Assembly: GCA_949317995.1 (NCBI GenBank)
Contig: OX439038.1
Span: 2,126,001-2,190,000, forward strand
DNA from: Acholoe squamosa
Taxonomy: Eukaryota > Annelida > Polychaeta > Phyllodocida > Polynoidae
Reading direction: 5' to 3'
Length of the DNA stretch: 64,000 nt
Shown here: one piece after another, positions 11,929 through 21,100 of the stretch
Layout of the letters: every line of letters begins with the position of its first letter
Position numbering within the stretch: position 1 is the first letter of the stretch
Notes under the pieces: model-generated
Database searches by the model: none
The model's input: only the letters and a program-made list of their open reading frames with translations
Told to the model about the DNA's origin: nothing
Translations under genes and position numbers: made by a program

Positions 11929-14163
11929 TCAGTGCATTCAATACCCGCTAAAATGACCATAGGTTAGTCCACTATGATTCTCCATCCTCTATCGGGTCAA
12001 TATTGATCCTGTAGTCAGTTACCCACATTCCAAAGCGTAGTGAGGTACTGGTACCTACCCAGATATGGCTGGGGTGGAAGAGGATTGGGGCAACCAGCTA
12101 CGGTAGATAGCGTTCCATGATAGCATTTAATAGGGGTAATTCACAAACTTTTCGCTTTTCTGCCACGGCTTTTCCACTGCCTAAATGCATCTGATTTGGC
12201 AAAGTCTTGGTCTGGATCATATGATTTTGATGTTCATTTCTACTCATGTAGGGGACTGTTCTTTCTTCTTCTTTAAGAATTTTCAACCCCTTCTCTAGAT
12301 CTAAACATAGGGAAAGTAGGCCCTACTTTAAGGGCATATATGTAATAGTGCATATATGGTTTCAAACCACTAGGCTATTTGGTCAATTGTTCAATCTCAT
12401 CTGTACTGGGTTCATCACTGGGCCTTGTCCAATCCATCCTGAGAGGATATAGGCTTGGGCCTGAGGATCTTAATCGCAGCTGGTTCCTCAAAGTATTGTG
12501 TTTGTAGGCAGGTACAAGCAGTCACTTATTCCAGTGCTGACCAATTGGAAGCTGAGCACAGGCAGCCTATGGATACCGTTTTTGGTGGAGATGGTAACCA
12601 AGTGAAGAAGGTCAATTTTGCTACAAAAGTGGGTAACTGAAGACGTTAGATGAGGTTAATTGTTTGACAGGTCAGCCTGATGCATCAATGCAGACCTTTC
12701 AAAGTTTACCTGAAAGTGCTGCATGCATGCATCATACTGCGCAGTCAGTGACTGTCAGCGTCAGCATGATGCATTAATGCAGCACTGGTGAGTGGACTGT
12801 CAGTTCTGCATTCCTGCATCATAATGCATTATTGCATAAAAACACCATTAGAGTGTTGAGATGATCAAAAAGGTGCTTGGTTGACATGTATATGTGGTGG
12901 CCCAGCCAATGTCACTCACCTCAACCTTACACTTTTGTTTCATGGTGGAGCAAGCTTCTTAATACAGCTGTAACATTGTATACAAACTGGTCCATAACTA
13001 TATCGGCCCTTTAGGTGGAAGACATACACAGCGCATAGGTTGCACACAGGTGGCAGTTGCCATGTCAACGTCCACATTAGGAGATCAGAAATTCCCCATG
13101 ATTAAAACACATGGTAAATATGGAAAATCAGCATATTCTCTTGCTATCTCATTACATATCATAATAGTCCATGGGAAGTTCTGATAGTGGCTCAGCCATG
13201 ACACTGGTGGCCACTACTGAATTATTATTTTAGGGATTTATATAGGTTTGAGAAGAGAAATGTTGGCAGAGTTATTTACATTTTTAGTCAACATGTACAC
13301 CGACCTACTAGTAGGTTGCAGGACACCAATTGACGGGAGGTGACAGCAGGAGACACTTTGTAACTCCGCACTGAAGGGTGTTGTACAATGATTATTGGTC
13401 TAAAATCTGACAGTGGGTAGGCAAACCAGGTATCAAATTAATCCTTAGGGTGTATATTAATCGATTTGAGTGTGATTTAGGCTGATATTTGATGGTAAGT
13501 TGAGGGGGATGCACTCTATTTAATTAAAGAATTTATTTAAATCATTCACTGCAAAACCCCCAAATCTGGGTATGTCCGCACTCTAAGGCCTATAGCACAA
13601 AAGTTAATCACATTGCACCACATGCCATGGCCCTAAATTATTGGGTAACCACGGTCAGCAATGGTCAGCAGTGTCACAACCTCCACATACTATAAACTCC
13701 AGGTCTCAGTGAGGTAGGCCCTGACCCATCTTTGATATGCTGTGTAGTACTTAGACAGGTTACCTCACAAGTTGTGCAATGTGTACCTCAAGGTGAGAAC
13801 ATGCACCTGTCTATAGTGATAGAACTTATATAGAGGTCTTCTGATACACCGACCGCTGTTTCTTAATGTTCTACAACATCTACAGCTGTAGAAGAAAACA
13901 TGTTGGAAAATGTTGAAAGGACATTATAAAAAAGTCTTTTACAATTTCCTTTGACCTCAACCTTTCCCACAAGGTTCTCAAACACCAGGTGAACTGGGGG
14001 GGGGGGGGCTTCTGGCTGTTTGTAGTCAGACCATGTTTAGAATTAACCTGCTCCTGAGTTCTTTGATGTCCATTTTATTGGCTGCAGACTGGAGCCTTCA
14101 GTCTTGTATTTCCTATGTATAGTCATAGCATGTTCACCCTCTAAGGGCCTCTGGTGTAGGAGT
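11929..14163. other. Intergenic DNA upstream of the receptor exon, no gene seen
   Basis: Only short unsupported reading frames. Contains ATGATGCATC-rich repeat fragments at about 12670-12840, a short palindrome near 13300 and a G-tract at about 13999. The end (from about 14135) is the left half of a dispersed repeat split by the LTR element. Confidence 0.5.
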
Positions 14164-14167
14164 GCAT
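14135..14167 (+). repeat. Left half of the dispersed repeat interrupted by the LTR element
   Basis: The sequence CCCTCTAAGGGCCTCTGG followed by GTAGGAGTGCAT matches the minus strand of copy A (10211-10310). The match resumes at 28068 after removal of the element and one GCAT. Confidence 0.7.
14164..14167. repeat. Target site duplication GCAT, left
   Basis: GCAT directly precedes the left LTR and is repeated directly after the right LTR (28064-28067). A 4 bp duplication fits the stagger of several Ty3/gypsy and errantivirus integrases. Confidence 0.85.
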
Positions 14168-14282
14168 TATCATATACCATTTTATTATTCCATAAATTCT
14201 AACATATTTTGTATTAATCAAAGAATATCTATGAAATTAATACATAGGTTGGTTTCTAAGAGCTATAAGAGCACTCAAACTT

Positions 14283-14290
14283 TATATAAG
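14283..14290 (+). promoter_or_regulatory. Candidate TATA box of the 5' LTR
   Basis: TATATAAG lies about 115 bp into the LTR, followed by a GAGCGTTCATGG segment where transcription could begin about 25-30 bp later. No initiator was verified. Confidence 0.45.
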
Positions 14291-15392
14291 AGCGTTCATG
14301 GCCCACTGCACACCAAACCAAGTCAGTTAGACAGAGTTTATGACATCAAAGGCTCCGACCTAATGGTTCACTGCACAATATAACAAAAATGAGGGTCTCA
14401 GTGTGCGACCTCATGGTTCAGTGCACAAACTAATAACTTGTAAGTGAATGCAAACGGCCGTTAGGGGTGCCTGGGCACCACAGACGCCGTCATGAGTGTC
14501 TGAGCACTCTAAGGACTGAACAATGGGTTACATAAGAACGACGCCATAACCTTCCGGTCGCTCTAGCGTCGCTCCTGAGCAAGCTAGGTCAAATATCAAA
14601 GCATTTATGGAAAGCCCATAATTAGACGGTCAAAATGAGCCCAAGATCAAGGCGGAACTCCCATTATTAAGGAAGTTATGCCATGGAGACTGAAAGGAGC
14701 TCCGAGTTCCCTACAGACAAACCGGCGGGAGTTACGCGCCTATCCAGCGGGCATTATAAACTTGGCATATTCAACTCTGCCCATGCGCAAAATGGCGGTT
14801 ATAAACGCATAAACAACCGAGTTATGAGGGTCTGAAGTTGCAGAACCGACCAAGACAATGGGGGACACAGCGGCGCCCATGGGGGTCCTTTGTCCCCCTG
14901 TGACACTTGAAAGACTCCCCTCAAACAATTGTAGAGTTAGGCAGATGCTGCTGGCTCCAGTCAGTCTGGAGGTGCTTTTCCAAGATTTGCTACAAATAGC
15001 CTGTCTGCACCTCCAGGAGGACAGATCACCAAGAACCGCTCTAGAGGTAACATCTCCAGTCATCTCCTGCTACCTGCTATACCACTGCACTATGGTGAAA
15101 CTATGCTAGACAGGCATTGGTTTCTATCATTAGTGGTCAGGGGCTATCTCCTTCAAGACTTCCACCAGAGGGTAAAGTTATTCATTATTACATTATTCCT
15201 CTAAGCAGCAGGTCAGGAGCTAGGTGTGGGAACCCACCTAGAACTATGCTGGACACTGTATTATTAATACCTCACAGGTGGAGTGGAACAGAACATTGTA
15301 CTTTATAAATTACTGTATGTTTACTGTATGTACAAATTACCTACATACTAACTACTGTATGATTGATATTTCTTACATGTTGCCTAAAGCTG

Positions 15393-15398
15393 AATAAA
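15393..15398 (+). terminator. AATAAA polyadenylation signal in the 5' LTR
   Basis: AATAAA within GCTGAATAAACCAGTG, about 120 bp before the LTR end. Its twin in the 3' LTR (27940-27945) is the one expected to be used. Confidence 0.5.
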
Positions 15399-15519
15399 CC
15401 AGTGACAACTGGAAATAACACTATTTATTATGAGCCTGAAGTATTTACTCCATACACCACTAGCCATATGATATTTCTCATATGACAACTTGATCATGCC
15501 AATCACTAGTATGACAAAG

Positions 15520-15533
15520 TGGTGGAGAACATC
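15520..15533 (+). other. Putative primer binding site
   Basis: TGGTGGAGAACATC begins three bases after the LTR end. The leading TGG is complementary to the CCA end of a tRNA. I could not assign the tRNA. Confidence 0.65.
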
Positions 15534-15668
15534 CTACTAAGATCCCATCTCTCACAGGCTCATAAAAATTAAAGCTGGTACCGCAACTAAGAACAATCAT
15601 ACACACAGTAAGACCCACTCCACCCACCCAGTGACCTTGACCTTGACACCATACCCACCAAGGTCACC

Positions 15669-16470
15669 AGTGAGATCTCCCACACGTCAGTGAGGTCTCC
15701 CACACGTCAGTGAGGTCTCCCACACGTCAGTGAGGTCTCCCACACGTCAGTGAGGTCTCCCACACGTCAGAGAGGTCTCCCAAACGTCAGTGAGGTCTCC
15801 CACACGTCAGTGAGGTCTCCCACACGTCAGTGAGGTCTCCCACACGTCAGTGAGGTCTCCCACACGTCAGTGAGGTCTCCCACACATCAGTGAGATCTCC
15901 CACACATCAGTGAGATCTCCCACACATCAGTGAGATCTCCCACACATCAATGAGATCTCTCACACATCAATGAGATCTCCCCACATATCAGTGAGATCCC
16001 CCACACCTCAATGAGATCTCCCACACATCAGTGAGATCTCCCACACATCAGTGATATCTCCCACACATCAATGAGATCTCCCACACATCAGCGAGATCTC
16101 CCACACATCAGTGAGATCTCCCACACATCAATGAGATCTCTCACACATCAGTGAGATCTCCCACACACCAGTGAGATCCCCCACACATCAATGAGATCTC
16201 CCACACGATCAGTGAGATCTCTCACACAACAGTAAGATCTCCCACACATCAGTGAGATCTCCCACACATCAATGAGATCTCCCACACGATCAGTGAGATC
16301 TCCCACATATCAGTAAGGTCTCCCACACGTCAGTGAGGTCTCCCATACATCAATGAGATCTCCCACACGACAGTGAGATCTCCCACATATCAGTGAGATC
16401 TCCCACATACCAGTGAGATCTCCCACATACCAGTGTGATCTCCAACATGTCAGTGATACCTACAACACAC
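15669..16470 (+). repeat. 20 bp leader minisatellite in the retroelement
   Basis: About 40 copies of a 20 bp unit (CAGTGAGGTCTCCCACACGT drifting to CAGTGAGATCTCCCACACAT) fill the leader between primer binding site and gag. The first ten or so copies are nearly uniform, and later ones are diverged with a few 19-21 bp units. The array has no ATG and so leaves the gag start as the first good initiation context. It may act in RNA packaging or internal initiation, but nothing shows this. Confidence 0.95.
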
Positions 16471-16492
16471 CAGTGATCCCACACCTTCCACC

Positions 16493-18148
16493 ATGGCCGA
16501 CGCTGATGAAGGTCCTCAACCCAATCAGGCGGCTGAGAAGATAAGGGCCTATGAGAAGACCATCCAAGATGCAGTTACTGCCCTAGAAGCAAACAGAGCC
16601 CAACAAGATGCTCATGCCCTTGCCTCAAAGGAAAGGGAGAGGATCCTCAGTCAACAATTGGATGACCATCGGAAGGCCCTAGAACAGGCACAACAACAGA
16701 TCGCAGATCTCATGAAGATGGTATCATCCCAGACCTCACAGCCTCCCACACCCACCACCACACCTATTGTCACACCATCCGCCTCTGGATCCAAGGAGGA
16801 TGTCATGATCTCCATGATGTCCAACATGACCAGGATCCTAGACAGACAACAACACGACGACAGGAAGATCAGGCAACACGAGGTAACCAAACCCAAAACT
16901 TTTTCTCACCCATCACCACTCATGTCAACAGCACTATTTATTGATCACAAATTCCCAGAGTATCTGAAGGACAGGTACAAATTAACAGACAGTGACACCA
17001 TGGTAACATATTTACCCAAGTACCTTGAAGGAAAAGCATTGGCTTGGTTTGAAACCTTCAAGGAAAGTGCCACACCTGATAAGTTGACATGGTCCAATGT
17101 AGTACATGAACTAAAAGAGTATTTTGCTACTCAAGACAATATTATCTCCAGGACTGCACTCCGTGCACAAGAGATAGATGAACCTGTATCTGATTATGCA
17201 ATGTATCTCAGAAAAGCGTGTAATGCCCAATGCCTAAAGGACGACACCTTATTTAAAACATTCATCCAAGGCATGAGGCCCTGGATCTCTGTAGCTCTTG
17301 AGAACAAGAAAATAGACTCTTTTAACCAAGCCCTAGACCTAGCCTTAGAGGTTGAGACCCAAGAAAGATCTAGGAAAACAAGGGATGCAGAGTCTAACCC
17401 ACAGCCTACTAAGAAAAAGGTCCAGGAAATCACCACTAGTTCAGATGAAGATGTTAACCTAATGTCTAGTGCCAATGTAAGGCAACAGGAAGCTAAGGCT
17501 ATATCCAAAGACCCTACCGGTAGATATAGAGAAAATAACTATGACCCCAACTACCAATCCAATAGAGGTAGAGGTAGGGGGGGCAACAGCAACAACCGGG
17601 GGGGCCACAACAGTAGGAAAGACAACAGCTCTTCCAACTCCAACAATGGTAACTCTTCATACAGTGATAGGAGAGACAGAACCCCAAGTAATGGCAGATC
17701 CTATAATAATCAGGGATCCAACAGTAGGAGCCATAGTCCACATAGGAACTACGACTCTGGATCCTACAACAACAATGGTTCCTACAACAACAGCCAGGGT
17801 TCAAACAACTCCGGATCCTATAATCAAGGATCCAACAGTAGAAGCCAGAGTCCACATAGAAACTACAACAGTGGATCCTACAATAACAACAATGGTGCCT
17901 ACAACAAACAGGGATCCAACAACTCTGGATCCTACAGCAACCAGGGTTCAAATAACTCTGGGCAATACAGCAACTCTGGTCAATATAACCAGGGTTTCAA
18001 CCCACATCAGGAGGATCACAAACCTAACACAAGAGGCTACCAGGGGAACCAACACAGTAACCCCCAAACAATACCTCAAGTGATGGATCAACTCTCCAAG
18101 CTCCTGGTCGCAAGCATCGCAACCACCCCACAGAACCAGGAAAACTAG
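16493..18148 (+). CDS. Gag polyprotein of the LTR retroelement
   Basis: 551 residues starting at an ATG in a near-perfect Kozak context (CCACCATGG). Residues 1-85 are an acidic, Gln/Glu/Lys-rich coiled-coil-like region. Residues about 130-300 form the capsid-type domain of Ty3/gypsy Gag: FIDHKFPEYLKDRYKL, then a GKALAWFETF block typical of retrotransposon gag, ending near LALEVETQERSRK. After residue 350 the protein is low-complexity, with RGRGRGG followed by repeats of Asn, Ser, Gly, Tyr and Gln (about 355-520, with SRSHSPHRNY repeated). No CCHC zinc knuckle is present; the Arg/Gly and Asn-rich tail probably binds RNA instead. The stop is TAG at 18146-18148. The pol frame is -1 relative to gag. 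Role: capsid assembly and genome packaging. Confidence 0.93.
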   Translation: MADADEGPQPNQAAEKIRAYEKTIQDAVTALEANRAQQDAHALASKERERILSQQLDDHRKALEQAQQQIADLMKMVSSQTSQPPTPTTTPIVTPSASGSKEDVMISMMSNMTRILDRQQHDDRKIRQHEVTKPKTFSHPSPLMSTALFIDHKFPEYLKDRYKLTDSDTMVTYLPKYLEGKALAWFETFKESATPDKLTWSNVVHELKEYFATQDNIISRTALRAQEIDEPVSDYAMYLRKACNAQCLKDDTLFKTFIQGMRPWISVALENKKIDSFNQALDLALEVETQERSRKTRDAESNPQPTKKKVQEITTSSDEDVNLMSSANVRQQEAKAISKDPTGRYRENNYDPNYQSNRGRGRGGNSNNRGGHNSRKDNSSSNSNNGNSSYSDRRDRTPSNGRSYNNQGSNSRSHSPHRNYDSGSYNNNGSYNNSQGSNNSGSYNQGSNSRSQSPHRNYNSGSYNNNNGAYNKQGSNNSGSYSNQGSNNSGQYSNSGQYNQGFNPHQEDHKPNTRGYQGNQHSNPQTIPQVMDQLSKLLVASIATTPQNQEN

Positions 18149-18184
18149 GATGTCACAGTGCCGATGGGCCAGTGCACTGTGACA
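18139..18184 (+). promoter_or_regulatory. Candidate -1 programmed frameshift signal at the gag/pol junction
   Basis: The seven bases GGAAAAC (18139-18145), read G GAA AAC in the gag frame, directly precede the gag TAG. Five bases later begins a perfect 11 bp stem: TGTCACAGTGC (18151-18161) pairs with GCACTGTGACA (18174-18184) around a 12-base loop. Slippery site, 5-base spacer and hairpin match the geometry of retroviral -1 signals. The heptamer is not a canonical XXXYYYZ. The pol frame is open upstream of the stop and has no ATG until beyond the protease active site. Confidence 0.7.
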
Positions 18185-21100
18185 CCCCAAATACAAACAA
18201 TCAATCAGGATTAACAAAGATCCAACCAGAGACAATTGCTAGTGCCGATCTACCATCTAACAGACAGAGACGTCCATCAGTGATACACATCACCCCACCA
18301 GATTCATCATCAAAGGATACAGGTGAGAGTACCAAGCTTTCTATTGTACTTCTTCAAAATGGCTGTATCAATGCAAATCTATATGATGTTTCAGATGTAC
18401 AATGTTTGGTTGATACAGGTGCTACTATCACCTGTGTCAGACAATCATTCCTCATGGACCTCCAAAAGAGATTCCATATCCAACTGAGGAAATCTAAAAT
18501 CAACATCCACTTGGCAGATGGATCGGTGTGTCATGTTAGACATTCAGCTATGCTGAACTTTAGAATCCAAGGTGTCAGATTCCAATACCAATTTGCTGTA
18601 ATACCCAACCTCACACAGCCCGTTGTACTCGGCACAGATTTCTTAAGCACTACAAAATCTCAAATTGAATTTAATGTTGATCCTGAACAAATTCTCAAAC
18701 CCATTAGGGCAGTGAGGGATTTTACCATCCCTCCATTCTCTGAACTTGCAGTATTGGGTAAAGTCACATCTACTCAATCACTGCAAGGCAAAACTGGAGT
18801 AGTAGATAACCTCCAAAGAAATAACAATGCCCCATATCTAGTTCAAAGGGCAGCAGTAACCCCCAGGGAAAATAACAAACATCCCCTAGTGTTACTCAAC
18901 ACCAGCAGGCGCCCACATAAAATCAAAAAGGGTGCCATCATAGCTCTATTTCAGGAAGTCAAGGAATCTGATTTAGAAAAACCTCAACAGGTGTCAGACA
19001 CTACCCCACACACTGATCAATCCATCTCAGCCATACGGCCTGAGGATGTAACTCAATTCAGTGACACAGACTCAGACTGTGAGTCCACATATGCTGACCC
19101 TGAACCCAACTCAATCAGACTCTCTGAAATAGCTGCCATACATAGTGAGGCACATGACCTCGAGCCAGAATTGGAAGAGAATGTTCCACCAAAATCTGTG
19201 CTCACATCCAAAGATCAGCATGATAGATTAGAATCACTGCTGACCAAGTATGATGATATATTTGTAGGAAAAGATGGAGACATTGGTGCTACACACCTGT
19301 ATACCCACTCAATACATGTGAAACCTGAGGCAGTACCATGTCATTTCCTACCATATAGACAAACACCAGAAAAACAGGCCGCAATAGGGGAAGAGTGTGA
19401 AAGGCTAGTACAACAGGGCATTCTGAGAGAATGTGCTGAAGGCCCCTGGGCTTCCAGATCCTTTTTAGTACAAAAATCATCGGGAGGCCATAGGCTCGTC
19501 ACAGATTTTCGTTATTTGAACCAGAACACGATAAATCAAGCCTTATCTACACCCCGGGCCGATGACACTCTAGACATGATAGGGTCACTCAGACCAAGAG
19601 TATTCAGTAAGCTAGATGCCCAACAGGGATTTTTTCAAATTCCTATAAGACAGGAGGATCAGCATAAAACCGCATTCATAGCAAATGACAAAAAATATGT
19701 CTATGAAAGGATGCCGATGGGTTTAGCGACGGCACCGGCGGGATTCTGCCATCTAGTCACACTAATTCTGAACAAACTCAAGTACAAATGTGCCCTACCA
19801 TACCTAGATGACATACTGGTATTATCACCATCAATCGAACAACACTTCCATGACCTGGAAGATGTGTTCAACAGCCTAAGAGTTGGTAAACTCAAACTGA
19901 AGAAATCAAAATGTGAATACTTCATAGACAGAATAGACTTCTTGGGAATGAGAGTGACACCCATGGGACTGCAACCATCTCCCACAAAGGTGGAATCAAT
20001 CAAAACCTTCCCAACACCAAAATCAGTCAAGAATGTCCGATCCTTCACAGGCCTATGCCAATACTTCAAAAAGTTTATCAAAGGTTATGCCCAAATTGCT
20101 AGACCATTATATGATCTACAGACACATCTCAAAGCATTTGTCTGGACAGAAGAGGCAGATAATGCTTTCAAAACATTAAAGCATGCCCTCTGTACCAATG
20201 CTCTTCTCAGATATCCAAACTATGAGAAAGAGTTCAGTTTGGCAACTGATGCTTCCAATGTGAGTTTAGGAGCTGTACTCTCACAGAGAGATAATGAAGG
20301 AGTGCTCAGGCCAGTAGCCTTTGCAGGTAGAACCCTCTCAAAACATGAGAGAAATTACAATACCACAGAGAGAGAACTACTGGGAGTAGTGTATGGAGTA
20401 TTACACTTCAGACACTATCTAGAGACCAGACACTTCCAATTATACACAGACCATGCAGCCCTAATCCCACTGCTAACCAATACAGGACTCACACATAGAT
20501 GGGCCAGATGGGCTCTAGACATACAACAATTTTCATTCACCATCCAACACGTGAAAGGTGATGATAACACACCACCAGATGCTATGTCTAGAAGAGAATA
20601 CCCAGATTCTGGACCCATGACTAACCCTCCACCCCCACCAAGGAGAGTTAGAGCAGCCAGTAGAACCAAGTTTGCAAAAGTAACTAAGAAAGTACCATTC
20701 AAAAGGGATGATCCACCCAACACCATTGAAAGGCCAGAGACACCCATTAGGGGTATCTTGAAGCAATCTACACACTATGTGTTTTGCCACTGTGAGAGAG
20801 AATACTCACAACTCTTTCCAGATAATGACTTCGAGCCTATTGAATTCTCATCACTCAATCAGATGCTGAAGGCAACTCCTAAGGAGCCACCCTTCACCCC
20901 ACCTGACTCAGATGATGAAGATCCAGAAGACACAATATATGCTATTACTCAAGCAACTTCTAAATCAGTCAGATTCTTTGAACCAATGCAGGGAGAGGAA
21001 ACATCAAACCATTTGTGTCCTATGACCACACGCTCAAAGACTAGAGAAATGATTCAGGAGGGCACACCAAAACCCCCCACACAATCACAAACTATTCTAA

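Larger units (their letters stand above)
14168..15516 (+). repeat. 5' LTR (1349 bp)
   Basis: Identical in length and collinear at constant offset 12547 with 26715-28063. The single difference I saw by eye is A versus T at 14362/26909, in CCGACCTAATGG versus CCGACCTTATGG. The ends form a short imperfect inverted repeat (TATCATA...TATGACA); the expected 5' TG is TA in both copies. No convincing protein is encoded in it. Confidence 0.95.

Noticed and set aside
11213-11956. Plus-strand frames opposite the receptor exon
   Set aside because: They are antisense shadows of a well-supported coding exon.
14740-15308. Frames of 63-107 codons inside the LTR (repeated in the 3' LTR)
   Set aside because: No domain, no conserved context; identical in both LTRs simply because the LTRs are near-identical.
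17541-18083. Second 180-codon plus-strand frame overlapping gag
   Set aside because: It is a Thr/Pro-rich shadow of the low-complexity gag tail; protease and RT are in the other frame.
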